Below, piece by piece: positions 17,233 through 27,583 of a stretch of DNA of 31,652 bases. Every line of letters begins with the position of its first letter. Position 1 is the first letter of the stretch. The stretch is from Trichomonas tenax (lineage: Eukaryota; Parabasalia; Trichomonadida; Trichomonadidae), in contig JALKBU010000595.1 of the NCBI GenBank assembly GCA_023091735.1, positions 1 through 31,652 of the forward strand, read 5' to 3'. A program made the translations under genes and the position numbers. Under the pieces are notes generated by a model that did not search any database, had not been told where the DNA came from, and was given only the letters and a program-made list of their open reading frames with translations.

Positions 17233-20200
17233 ATGCTTCGAGGATCTTCAAATGACCATTTTGTATTTGATATAAACGAACACCAGAAAATGGATCGTCC
17301 AGATCTTAAAATTGAACATTTTAAAGTTGCATTAAAAGAATTCTTGAAAAGTTTCGCGGGATCACCTGCTTCTGTATTTACAAAAGCAAATTTAAACTCA
17401 TCAGTAGCACTTTGGCATGCTTTGCTTGAAGAATATTATTTTATTTTAGACACTTCAATCGAAGATATCTTGAATGTATTGTTAATTTTCCTTCAAAACC
17501 CATCTCAACTTCCAGAGAACAACTACATAATCGGAATATTCGAGTTATTAGTTGGGCAAATCAAAGCTGCCACCGAATACAATGAAATATCTCTCAAAAA
17601 CATATCTTTACTCTTCAAAATACGCTGGTTCTGCTTTGTTTTCCTCCAGGAGGAATGCTTAGCTCACCTTTTCGTTCAATTCATCAACGAAGAAATTTAT
17701 GAGCCTCTTTGCTTAATTATTCAGCAATGTGACACAAACGAGTTCACACTCGAATTAAGTAAGTTCACGCCCGAAATTTCCATTTTATTGCCAATCAGAT
17801 TCATCGCATGTAAGAAAAAAGATAATTTTGACGCTGTTCCGACAAATATTTTCGTTCTACTATGCACATATCTCTTCAAATGGATAAGAAAATCGTTTAC
17901 GCCACAAGTTATTGTTGATTTATTTGCTGATGGTGTGATTTATGATGTCAACACTGTTTTGTCGAAATGCAGCGCTAAATCAGTGTTAAGTATCTATGAA
18001 TCACTGATAGAATGGGATCCTGAGTATCCAATACATCCAATGGCGTTGAAAGTTTTTCATCAAATTTATGTTTTAGATACAACATCAACATTATCGAGAG
18101 TTACATTATTAGAATTCATTGCAGGAAAGTCCACAGCATACAATCAAAGCTTTGCATCGCAAGCAAACATTTCTGGTTGGTTTCTTCCTGAGATTTGCTC
18201 TGTTTATGCTTTGTTTTTGCCTTTCACAGAGATGTTAAGAGGAATTGCTTGTGTAGACACCAAATTCATCATTCCTGTCTTCCTTCTCTTCGTTGAGCAA
18301 ATTGTTCCTCCTGTTAAACCTGATTCATTATTAAGTCAAATTCTATCATTCCTATTGGAGTTAATTGATGAATATGAAATGCCCGAGGTCTTGTTTAATA
18401 ATGATCTCTGTCTAGAAAAGCTTCTTCTTGAACCAAAGCTTAAAGATTTTTCAGAATTTCTTCTGAACGAACAATTGCAAGAATTCATACTTAAAATGTT
18501 CGCTGGAAGAACCATCGGATGGCAGCCTTATAATATACTTCGCAGACTCACAGATTCAGGAAAATTCATGAAACAAGAAAAATTAACAGTATTTTTGATC
18601 AAGTTATTCTCAGAGAACTTTAATCCTGGAATTCTAAGTTATCTCATTAAGTCATTGGATGATGAATATATTGAAGAAATAATTTACTCAATTTTGACTC
18701 CTTGGAGATATGATATTGTTGAAACATTTAATGCAAGTGATTGTTTCGCAATCGTTGAAGCTAAAATTGGAACTTCAGTTAAATGGACAAAAGGTCTTCT
18801 TAAGTTCATTAATACAATAGTTATGCATGAAAGCGATCACTTCTTTGATGAATGGGTTATCCAACAACCAGCTTCTTCACCTATATTTAGTTTGAAGAAT
18901 GAAGATATATCCGAGTTCGTTGTTCCATCAATTCCATCGCTTCCATTATCAATCCCTTCATTAGTTCCTCTTTGCGATCAGTTTTCAACGAGTTCATTCT
19001 ATAATTTATATATGTTAGGAGCTTACGCGCTTCCTGTCTATAGAAAACTTGGAATTAAATACGACACAATCAAAAACATTCGCGAAATTGCAAACAGATT
19101 CATATATCCCGAAGATTTCTTAATTCTTGCAGAAACTTGTCCAATAATCGCATCTAATTTATTAGTTAATCCACCAGAACCATATTCTTTGTTTGAATTC
19201 TTCGGAAACATCGGTCCTGGATGGCTAGAACCTGCAAATCCTGTTAATTGTTTAGGATTCTGCTTCAGAATTCGCTTCCAAGAAGACTCAAATCTCCAAG
19301 TTGCTTTTGTTACTTTCAACAATAATATTTCACTTTTGATGTGTGATAGCGTAATTTTCAGTCCAACTAATGACACATTTTGCAAGATAGAACTCAAGAC
19401 TTGGTACCAGATTTTAGTTTATCTTGACAAATCTTCTTCGCAGATCGTTGTGTTCATTAATTCAACAGAATTTTGTACAATTCCTGTAAATACAGATCAA
19501 TTAACTCTGAAAGAAATTGGTAACAGTTTGAATCCAGGAACAGCATTTCTTGTTCAAAACAATGTTACAATAATTCAAGACTTAGAAACTCTTCAAAACT
19601 TCATAATGCCAAAGACAACAAACATCAAATTGATTCCTAAGAAATCTTGTGCTTTATCTCATTTCTTTGGCACGAGAGAAATCCTCAAAGATTCAGCAAA
19701 TATCTTACATATTTTCGACTTATTCAACAAAATTAAAACATATAAAACAGACATTCTTAGGATTATTTCGCAGATCCCAAATATGTGCGAAATCAATGAT
19801 TACACATTCTTTTCTAATTTCGTTTCCATCCTGAAAGAAAATAAAGAATATTGCGAAACAGGATGGTTTACTGAATTTGCTTTTTCAATGTATTGGGTTT
19901 CAGACACGAAATCAAGGACAAAAATTTTCTTATCTGTCATTTCAGATTATGAATTATGGGATATTTTTGATGAAAAATATTCAATAGAGTTTCTTCAAAC
20001 AGTTCACAAATACATTTCAACATACAACGACAAACTTGACATTCAATATTTATTGGATAATCATTGTTTGCAAGTCATCTATAATATTATTTTCTGCTCA
20101 AAATCTTCAAAATTATCTGAACAATTTATTAGATTGTTCATATTTTTGTTACAATTTGCACAGCCGCCTTTCATTAAGAAATTTGCTAAAATGACTTCAT

Positions 20201-23200
20201 CAGGAAAACTTTGGTGCAATATCGAGGAATTGAACTTTTCTCTTCAATCAATCAAAAACTTCATTCTTAACTTTGACTCTGAATCATATATTTACTCATT
20301 ATTCATTGAAGCTCTTACAGCATTCGAGCAAAAGAAGAATGCATATGTGTTTTCATTGGAAGAATTACTTCATTTGATTTTAATGACATCTCATTCAGCA
20401 CCACAAAATCTCTTGGAATACTTCATTTTAAGAAATCCAGATAACGAATTCTTCATAACAAATATGCCTCTGTTCTGTTTTGCAATTAAGAAGTTCCCAA
20501 CAAACATCAAACTTTGGAACTTTTTATATTCACGATTATTCGATCAACCATTTAATATAATGGAAGACGAGAAATTTCCACCAATCAAAAGATTCAATTT
20601 CATTTATCCAATTTTCACTCTAATAATGTCTTTGTTTGACATTCAACCAGTTGATAATTCGACGACAAGATTGAGTAATCTGTTTATTAATACATTCAGT
20701 AATCAGTGCAATGTCCTCATCACAAGTCAAATAAGTTATTTCGTGATGTTACTCAGACATGGACTTAAAGCTTTAGGAATGATTAAAGCACCTGATTATG
20801 AATTGCCTCCAACATCGTATGTCACGAAAACAGATATTCCTGCTGTTAAAGAAATCACTGAACAGACATTTGGAGAATGGCTTCTTAAATTCATCGATCG
20901 AACAAATTATTTAGAGAAGGGAGAAGTTCCGCCACAATATATTTCATTCATCGCGAAATTCTTGACGAAATTAATTGTCGTTCAATCTCAGGAATTCATG
21001 ACAAAGGCTCCAAGAGCATTTACAGTAATTATAGAACATGCTTTACCAGATATTTCTAATGCATTTTTGATCTCTGTGTTGCCTCAACTTAAGAACATCA
21101 GCAAAAAGTTTATTTCTATTGTATTGGATAATCTTGTGTATTTTTATGTCCATTCTCCGCATTATTTTGAAAGCAAATCAATGGTTATGGGATTCATCGA
21201 ATTCATGAAAGAAAATAACAGTAATATGAAATTATTTATTCCGTTTGCAATATTAATTTTACCAATGTTTGATGAACATCAAACTTTATACGTTTGCTCG
21301 ATATTCCAAGACAAAATGAACACTCTTCAACTTAATTATGCAGTGCTTCTTTTGTATTCATGTTATTTGAAGAAGTTAAAATTTGATGTTGCAACATCAA
21401 AAGCATTTCTCAAACACTTGAACAAGATAATGTATCATCTTGATGCTGATATGGATTTGGTTTGGGAATATCTCAAAGGATTGGATAACTTCGATTTTGA
21501 AATCGTTCCTGAAAACGTTTTCAGCAGTTTATCAAATCTCAGAGTGAAATACATCAATGAAGTTGAAATTAAAATAGAACACATTTATGTTGAATATCAT
21601 CCTGACGCTGAACAGATCTTGACAAGATTATACAAGCAATTATGCTTTTCTGCTGTTAACGCATACAACACAGTCCGTTCTTTGGCTCTTTCATTTAATC
21701 AATACTTGAAGAACATGGAAAAGTTCATCAGCACACAGCAATTTATTCAAAACACAAACATCAAATCATTTAGGAAACTTCCATTTGCTTTTCCAGGACA
21801 AACACCAGGTGTTGTTTATCCATCTCCATTCCCTATATTCAGTCCCTCTGATAAAGCACCAGATTCGTTTTCACCAATCACCCAACTCTTTGGTTTTACG
21901 TCAACATTAGAATTGAAGCTCAATTTGATTGATTATTTACCTCAGAACTATTTCAAGTATTCAGGAATATATAATGTCCACAAAGGGGATATTTTGGTTT
22001 TGTTTAAGATGACGTATGGAGCTGAATACACAAACATATTGAACTGTAGACTCAATAGATTGGATATTAAAGTTCCGTGTATTTACTTTGCATCTCCAAA
22101 GCAGAATTATATTCTCACAGGTGCTTCATTTGTCGATGGTGAAATTGTATTCAATGATGTCACTGTTTCAACGTATACATCATTATATGAATCAGCTTTG
22201 TTGGGAGAATTTGGAGAATTTAGAATGTTCTGCGGAAGAATCATCATCAAACAAAAGCCAGAAACAGAACTTTATTCAAGAAGAATCAGTTACAACACTG
22301 AGCAAAACTCATATGAATTCTTTTCATGTTCCAACGGAAACTATATTCTTGATTTTGAGTTGCCAACGCAAATCATTACAAATAATCAAATTCATCTTAT
22401 GCCAATTGATCAATACACACAAAAATGGCGTGTAAATGAAATTTCTACATTCGAATACCTGAATATTGTTAATTTCTACGGAAACAGAACATATAATGAA
22501 CTTTCTTCTTATCCAGTTTTTCCGAGAACACTTATGTCGATGTCAGGAAACGAATTTAAAGATGAATCATACAGAGATCTTAATGTTTCCATTCAACTTT
22601 TATCGGACAATGATCCACAGCACAAGAATTTGTTGAAGAGATTCCAACAACAGAAATTCTTCTTCCCAGAGAATATTTCGAATCCAATCATTGTTTCAAG
22701 TCTTCATGTTCGCATTATTCCATTCTGCAGATATCAGTGGATGATAAATGAAGGATGGGATGCAGGCGATAGAAATTTCATTTCTGTTCCTTTCCAGCTT
22801 CAAGTTTCTCCAAAGACATCATATGAAATAACACCAGAACTTTTCTTCTCACCGGAATATTTAATCAATCTCAACAATTTCTGTCTCAAGAACAAAACAT
22901 CATTTGATGTTGTTTTACCAATATGGGCTCCTAATGCTGCTTATTTCATTGCATTGCACAGATCCGCTCTTGAATCAAAGGAAGTCAGACAATCATTGCA
23001 CACTTGGATCGATTTGAATTTTGGTTTTAAGCAAAGATCAAAAGATGATTTTAATGTTTTCAATCCATTTGCTTATTTCGATGTTCTTTCGACACCTGAT
23101 AAAAGAGCACAACAAAAGAAATGGATGGAATTATGCGGACAAGTTCCATTCCAAGTTTTCCAACAAGCACATCCACAATCTTTAATTCCCTCCGGAGAAC

Positions 23201-23883
23201 TTAAATATGTATATGAAAATGGAAAATATTCGAAGATCGTTTTATCACAAACATTAAATACTCTTTATCTCGATGACAAAGCAATATTAGTTGACCCTGA
23301 TATCATCCAAGCACGCAGTGCTTCAATTTCAGACAAAGGAAATTTCATTGCAATCAACTTTGCGACATCGATTGTTAAAACAATGTATTTCAATGACTCA
23401 AAACTTGTTCCACTTGCACCATTGTATGTCTCTGCTCCACGCATAACAACAATCTTAGATTCTTTACTTGTTGCAGCAACAGCTGCTGATGGAGCTTTAA
23501 TCTTTTGGTCGATTTCAAGTGGACAAATAATCAAACAATATTCTATTACACAAACAATTTACGATATCAAAGTTGATCAACCAACAAACACATTCTTCAT
23601 CGCCTTCAGTAACAGCATTTGCCAATATTCTTCCAGTGGATTCCTGCTGTCAACCATCACATTAAACGCGCGTGTTAGATCAGTTATTACATTTGGAATT
23701 GGATATTCGATCTTCGATAGATATATTCTCGCAGGTTGCACAGATGGAAGCGTCAAAATATATTTATTCAACAGAGACTTAAAACCATCATTTTTCCGTG
23801 AAGTTAAAGTCGCAAAAATACCAATCTTGAAGTTGATTTTCAATGAAACAACACAAAGCATTTTAGCGTTCACAAAGATATAA
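17233..23883 (+). CDS. BEACH-WD40 protein (neurobeachin/LRBA-like)
   Basis: The gene encodes an intact 2216-residue protein. Most of the first 1600 residues are Leu/Phe-rich helical solenoid. A concanavalin-A-like module lies at about 670-755 (GFCFRIRFQEDSNLQVAF ... WYQILVYLD), as in LRBA/neurobeachin proteins. A PH-BEACH-like region at about 1600-1730 leads into WRVNEISTFEYLNIVN. The BEACH domain spans about 1732-1980, with TYNELSSYPVFPRTL, ELFFSPEYLINLNNF and the core HRSALESKEVRQSLHTWIDL followed by FGFKQRS. WD40-like repeats (DGALIFWSISSGQ; CTDGSVKIY) fill the C terminus to 2216. BEACH proteins are large scaffolds in vesicle trafficking, lysosome/phagosome size control and membrane events. 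In a phagocytic trichomonad a role in endocytic trafficking is a reasonable inference. The length is at the short end for the LRBA class. The start is supported by an initiator 27 bases upstream. Confidence 0.9.
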   Translation: MLRGSSNDHFVFDINEHQKMDRPDLKIEHFKVALKEFLKSFAGSPASVFTKANLNSSVALWHALLEEYYFILDTSIEDILNVLLIFLQNPSQLPENNYIIGIFELLVGQIKAATEYNEISLKNISLLFKIRWFCFVFLQEECLAHLFVQFINEEIYEPLCLIIQQCDTNEFTLELSKFTPEISILLPIRFIACKKKDNFDAVPTNIFVLLCTYLFKWIRKSFTPQVIVDLFADGVIYDVNTVLSKCSAKSVLSIYESLIEWDPEYPIHPMALKVFHQIYVLDTTSTLSRVTLLEFIAGKSTAYNQSFASQANISGWFLPEICSVYALFLPFTEMLRGIACVDTKFIIPVFLLFVEQIVPPVKPDSLLSQILSFLLELIDEYEMPEVLFNNDLCLEKLLLEPKLKDFSEFLLNEQLQEFILKMFAGRTIGWQPYNILRRLTDSGKFMKQEKLTVFLIKLFSENFNPGILSYLIKSLDDEYIEEIIYSILTPWRYDIVETFNASDCFAIVEAKIGTSVKWTKGLLKFINTIVMHESDHFFDEWVIQQPASSPIFSLKNEDISEFVVPSIPSLPLSIPSLVPLCDQFSTSSFYNLYMLGAYALPVYRKLGIKYDTIKNIREIANRFIYPEDFLILAETCPIIASNLLVNPPEPYSLFEFFGNIGPGWLEPANPVNCLGFCFRIRFQEDSNLQVAFVTFNNNISLLMCDSVIFSPTNDTFCKIELKTWYQILVYLDKSSSQIVVFINSTEFCTIPVNTDQLTLKEIGNSLNPGTAFLVQNNVTIIQDLETLQNFIMPKTTNIKLIPKKSCALSHFFGTREILKDSANILHIFDLFNKIKTYKTDILRIISQIPNMCEINDYTFFSNFVSILKENKEYCETGWFTEFAFSMYWVSDTKSRTKIFLSVISDYELWDIFDEKYSIEFLQTVHKYISTYNDKLDIQYLLDNHCLQVIYNIIFCSKSSKLSEQFIRLFIFLLQFAQPPFIKKFAKMTSSGKLWCNIEELNFSLQSIKNFILNFDSESYIYSLFIEALTAFEQKKNAYVFSLEELLHLILMTSHSAPQNLLEYFILRNPDNEFFITNMPLFCFAIKKFPTNIKLWNFLYSRLFDQPFNIMEDEKFPPIKRFNFIYPIFTLIMSLFDIQPVDNSTTRLSNLFINTFSNQCNVLITSQISYFVMLLRHGLKALGMIKAPDYELPPTSYVTKTDIPAVKEITEQTFGEWLLKFIDRTNYLEKGEVPPQYISFIAKFLTKLIVVQSQEFMTKAPRAFTVIIEHALPDISNAFLISVLPQLKNISKKFISIVLDNLVYFYVHSPHYFESKSMVMGFIEFMKENNSNMKLFIPFAILILPMFDEHQTLYVCSIFQDKMNTLQLNYAVLLLYSCYLKKLKFDVATSKAFLKHLNKIMYHLDADMDLVWEYLKGLDNFDFEIVPENVFSSLSNLRVKYINEVEIKIEHIYVEYHPDAEQILTRLYKQLCFSAVNAYNTVRSLALSFNQYLKNMEKFISTQQFIQNTNIKSFRKLPFAFPGQTPGVVYPSPFPIFSPSDKAPDSFSPITQLFGFTSTLELKLNLIDYLPQNYFKYSGIYNVHKGDILVLFKMTYGAEYTNILNCRLNRLDIKVPCIYFASPKQNYILTGASFVDGEIVFNDVTVSTYTSLYESALLGEFGEFRMFCGRIIIKQKPETELYSRRISYNTEQNSYEFFSCSNGNYILDFELPTQIITNNQIHLMPIDQYTQKWRVNEISTFEYLNIVNFYGNRTYNELSSYPVFPRTLMSMSGNEFKDESYRDLNVSIQLLSDNDPQHKNLLKRFQQQKFFFPENISNPIIVSSLHVRIIPFCRYQWMINEGWDAGDRNFISVPFQLQVSPKTSYEITPELFFSPEYLINLNNFCLKNKTSFDVVLPIWAPNAAYFIALHRSALESKEVRQSLHTWIDLNFGFKQRSKDDFNVFNPFAYFDVLSTPDKRAQQKKWMELCGQVPFQVFQQAHPQSLIPSGELKYVYENGKYSKIVLSQTLNTLYLDDKAILVDPDIIQARSASISDKGNFIAINFATSIVKTMYFNDSKLVPLAPLYVSAPRITTILDSLLVAATAADGALIFWSISSGQIIKQYSITQTIYDIKVDQPTNTFFIAFSNSICQYSSSGFLLSTITLNARVRSVITFGIGYSIFDRYILAGCTDGSVKIYLFNRDLKPSFFREVKVAKIPILKLIFNETTQSILAFTKI

Positions 23884-24412
23884 TATTTGTATTTCTATAA
23901 TAAAATCTTTGTTATTAGTTATTATTACGTAATTATTTTCTATTTCCTGAACTGTTCAATGTTCATAATCAATAAATTTGATTTGATGAAGCTGGAGTTT
24001 GTCTTTGAGTTCGCACATATGAATTTTCAGTTGAATATTTAATATTAAAGTATAATTCCTAATATTATATAGATGAAGATATAATTTGTTTTATTTTGGT
24101 ACTTTAGTTGTAGACTTCGGACTGAGTGGAAATATAAAAATGAATGCTAACATTGGTATGACACATTATCGTTAATCAAAGATCATTTGATATTTAATCA
24201 CAAACATATAATCAAAAATGTACATCAAATTTATGATTGGCCACTTAAACAAACTATAAACAACATATTTAAAACAACAATTCAAACAATAATAATCAAA
24301 CAGAACTAATAACAGCGATTTTGTTGCGAGTTTTCAAGGATACATGAGTCACACACAGCATGAAGAGTGATTTCGTTGAATAGCTGCAAGATCTTGAAGA
24401 TTTCTTCACAGC
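23884..24412. other. AT-rich spacer with a kinase scrap
   Basis: 3' flank of the BEACH gene followed by AT-rich DNA. Apart from the short kinase-like fragment at 24107-24172 nothing coding is supported. Confidence 0.5.
24107..24172 (+). pseudogene. Scrap of a protein kinase activation segment
   Basis: The plus strand reads VVDFGLSGNIKMNANIGMTH followed by YR and a stop. DFG plus the following activation-loop style (IGMTHYR in place of IGTPxYMAPE) matches trichomonad kinases. No other part of that kinase is visible on this strand nearby, so it is a remnant, perhaps of a different kinase from the minus-strand relic next to it. The match is short and could be chance. Confidence 0.35.
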
Positions 24413-25140
24413 TTATTGAAGAATGACCTTTATGCCCGGAAAAGTCAATCTTTCGTTGGGATTTAGCTTGAGGCAGCCCTCTATCACCACGTCGAGGACT
24501 TTTGACTTTTCATTAACTTTTACCTAAATAAATCTCAGACATCAATTTCTTATACGATTTTGCTGTGTACGGAAGCTGTTTTGTTGCTAGATAATAAAGT
24601 GTAATTCCAAATGCCCAAATATCGGATTTAAATGGGTCTGTTCCAAAACTCATTATGATTTCCGGTGCCATGTAACTCAGTGAACCACAGGAGATCTCTT
24701 CATGCTTCGAAATATCAACGAGACGAGATAATCCTAAATCTGCGATCTTTGCTTGTCCATATTCATCTAAAAGTGTGTTGGACGGTTTGATGTCGTAATG
24801 GGCGTATCCAGCCTTAATATATTTGAGAGAGTTGACTATTTCGTAAGCATATTGGATTATTCTTTAAAATTGATTTTTCCTTGAGAAATGAGGTCCTTTA
24901 GGCTTCATCCTTAGAATTACTCCAAAACAATGAACATTTTCTCATTTTCAGAGAAAATATCGTATATTTTGACGATATTCGGGTGGTTCAACATCGTAAG
25001 TATCTCAGCTTCATGCATGAACGAAGAGGAAGACGAGGAATCGATGAAACAGCTAATAGCAACTTTACAGACAAAATCGAGATTATATTTTAAAGATCTC
25101 ACAATGTACGCATGTCGAAAAAGCTTTAAATTGTAACTAA
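24413..25140 (-). pseudogene. Protein kinase, heavily broken
   Basis: In order on the minus strand: an N-terminal lobe (about 25140-24920) with VCKVA as the lysine motif and EAEILTMLNHPNIVKIYDIF; three closely spaced stops right after MFIVLE; SLKDLISQGKINFKE; a frame change; then IIQYAYEIVNSLKYI and the catalytic loop HYDIKPSN, ADLGLSR (DLG for DFG), SYMAPEI and SDIWAFGITLYYLA to about 24525; another frame change; then ending with CLKLNPNERLTFPGIKVILQ and TAA at 24415-24413. Together it spans a whole kinase domain without a recognisable glycine loop. With at least three nonsense codons and two frameshifts it is not functional. The style (HxDIKPSN) is CAMK-like rather than TKL. Confidence 0.85.
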
Positions 25141-25640
25141 AAAGTGTAAGTGTTCGAAAAGAAGAAATCCATTAAAAGTGGTTTATATGGAAATATCACA
25201 CCATGACTGAGATCACATCAGATTCGATTTTCAAAATTGGTACAAAAGTAGGATATAACATCATCATGATATGGGTATTGTATCTTCATACTTATATCAA
25301 TCTAAATCATTGCCAATAATGCTATATGAACATATACAGCGGATTCTAAGTGTGTTATTCGTTATTGTGATGCTGCCAAATATTTCTTATCATATATAAT
25401 GGTGTTTTAACTTGTTAAACATACATCTTATCGATAACTTAAAAATAATCAAAAAATATGTATACTATTTTAGGATAAAATTAATTCCAAATGTCAACAA
25501 TACATAGATTATAGCATTTCATACGATTTAATAGTGCAATTATCGATTTTGTTGCCCAGATTTTCAAAATCTCGATGAATTATTGATATTTTTAAAAAAC
25601 AAAAGTAAATAACTATTCTTTATAACTTATTATAGATTAT
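25141..25640. other. AT-rich spacer
   Basis: No gene, hairpin or clear promoter is supported here. Just downstream (25647-25693) a short stretch reads as protein-like in a frame different from that of the following gene. Confidence 0.4.
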
Positions 25641-25693
25641 AATATACCTCTCTCTACTTTTGTGCAGGAATTTAGAAATTGTGAAAAAAAATC

Positions 25694-26983
25694 TTGCATA
25701 TTTGTTTATTTGAACATAATCATTATGTCAAACAGTGCAAAGTTTCATCATTAGTCTCGACAACAAACAGCAAAATCATTGCTAATTCATTACCAATTTT
25801 TCTGGAGATCCAAAATCCTGATATTGGAGAATATACACTTACGAAAAAGGGACTGAATAGTGAAGTGATATCAACAGAAAAGATTTTGGACAGAAATCAG
25901 CAAATATACATATTCACAGAATATATTATCGAATTATTGATAACCGTTACTCCTGGTAATACTGTTTACTTATTTGGATGTTGTGGTATTACAGGATGTG
26001 AGAATGGACTCCAAATTCTTCCACAAAAAGAATTAACACTTAATTTACAAAAAGTAATTCCAAAAAGCATTCTTCCGATATATCCGAACCAAAATAAATG
26101 TTTTGTATTGACGGGACAGGTAAACACTATATCTATACGCAACAATATGGAAACAATTCATTCAGTGAGATTTCATCAAGAAGACGACACTGCATGGACA
26201 AAAATTCCCATTGGATCTGTATCCAACGTCCTCTATAAGTCAGAACTCTGGTATTCAATGACAACAGATGTCGTTTTCTTCCAATTTAAATTTGGATATT
26301 TCGATAAAATTCCCGATTTTCAAGTGAATCTAAAAGTAATATCAGGAACACAGAACTCTGATTTGTATAATAACTTTCAAATCCCTCAGAAAATACCAGA
26401 TATGACTCCAGAAATGACTCCAATAAAATCTGGAGTCGCGACGCCAATGACGACTCCTTTTTTAACACCTGAACACACACTGATGACTACAGCAGCAACG
26501 AAACCTCAGGAAGCAGCTTTTTCTACTCCAGTGATAACGCCAATCAAGATTGAGATTGAAACTCCTTTTTCAACACCATTTCAAACATTTCCTGAAGAAA
26601 CACCAAAAAGAAAGCCAATGAATACTCCTTTTAAAACAATTCCAACACCTCGATGGACACTGAAGCCAATAATTACACCGTATGAAGATAAATATGAAGG
26701 AGAACCCTATGATCCAAATCCTGGCATTGTCGCTGCGAAAGAGATTTATCCGCCATTGCAAACGAATTATATTAAAACGCAAGTTCCTGCAACAACCGCT
26801 GCAATCAATATCACTTCTGGATCTATCATTGTTGTTTTAATCATTGTATTTCCAATTTTTAATTTCATAAGATCATACAGGCAATTTCACAGAATGCTTT
26901 ACAACGAATATTTATACAGCAGAGAAGACAACGAATTTGAATCATTTACATTCACTGAATCATCAAACTTGGACTCATATTAA
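25694..26983 (+). CDS. Thr/Pro-rich single-pass surface protein, 5' end uncertain
   Basis: The open frame gives up to 429 residues and ends at TAA 26981-26983, but its first codon is TTG and the first in-frame ATG lies about 150 residues in. Residues 1-225 are a beta-rich region with Cys pairs (FGCCGITGCENG). About 230-335 is Thr/Pro-rich with repeated TP-x-x/MTP units (DMTPEMTP, TPMTTPF, TPVITP), a stalk style common in trichomonad surface proteins. A membrane helix (about 373-392, SIIVVLIIVFPIFNFI) is followed by a basic then acidic cytoplasmic tail with tyrosines (RSYRQFHR ... DSY), so type I topology is likely. The signal peptide is missing. Upstream (25626-25690) another frame reads plausibly into CEKK at an A8 run, and one extra A there would join it, but that frame has no ATG either. 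It could be a pseudogene that lost its 5' end or carries an indel. Confidence 0.6.
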   Translation: MHICLFEHNHYVKQCKVSSLVSTTNSKIIANSLPIFLEIQNPDIGEYTLTKKGLNSEVISTEKILDRNQQIYIFTEYIIELLITVTPGNTVYLFGCCGITGCENGLQILPQKELTLNLQKVIPKSILPIYPNQNKCFVLTGQVNTISIRNNMETIHSVRFHQEDDTAWTKIPIGSVSNVLYKSELWYSMTTDVVFFQFKFGYFDKIPDFQVNLKVISGTQNSDLYNNFQIPQKIPDMTPEMTPIKSGVATPMTTPFLTPEHTLMTTAATKPQEAAFSTPVITPIKIEIETPFSTPFQTFPEETPKRKPMNTPFKTIPTPRWTLKPIITPYEDKYEGEPYDPNPGIVAAKEIYPPLQTNYIKTQVPATTAAINITSGSIIVVLIIVFPIFNFIRSYRQFHRMLYNEYLYSREDNEFESFTFTESSNLDSY

Positions 26984-27583
26984 CTTTATTTGCAAATAAT
27001 CACTCATTGTATTATTCATTCACAAAAGAATGTCTAATATCTTGGCGACGATTTTTCATTAATTTTGATTTTCTAGATTATCAATGAAATCTAACAATGA
27101 ATTAAATTGATGATGATCCCCTTCTTTCAAGGTAACTCCGATTTAAAGTCAGAAATCCATGATCTTTCACTTGCGATCATTGCTTTGATAGAATGAGATT
27201 TCTTGATTTAATTTGATCATTTCATCTTCAATGTTGAAGCAGATTGAATTTCCAATATTGAAACTTTTCCCTAATTAGAACGATAATATATATATGCTTA
27301 TTAGCATATATGGGACCATATAAAGCTCTTTTTAAAAAGCGATTATATATATATATTATTTATTTTAGAGGTGTGGTATCAGCACTAAATCCATTAAAAT
27401 GCTTGAAACTTTGCATGTTCTGAATAATTTTTTTTATTTCGTCTTTTAGTTTTCGAAATAAGAATTTTCATTTGGTGTTGAAGGATTTCATGAATGAAAG
27501 AAAAATGAGTGAAAAAAATAACTATTTTATCAAAATAATCTTGAACACAAAAAATAATAAATTGATGTTAGTGTGAGCGACAA
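26984..27583. other. Convergent spacer between the surface-protein and phosphatase genes
   Basis: The two flanking genes converge here. No gene is seen. A perfect hairpin ATATATGC-TTATTA-GCATATAT lies at 27290-27311, the palindrome CTTTTTAAAAAG at about 27328-27339, and TA runs surround them. They may only reflect AT-rich composition. Confidence 0.5.

Noticed and set aside
27290..27340. Hairpins between the converging surface-protein and phosphatase genes as a terminator
   Set aside because: They consist of TA-type sequence expected in such AT-rich DNA, and eukaryotic Pol II does not require hairpin terminators.
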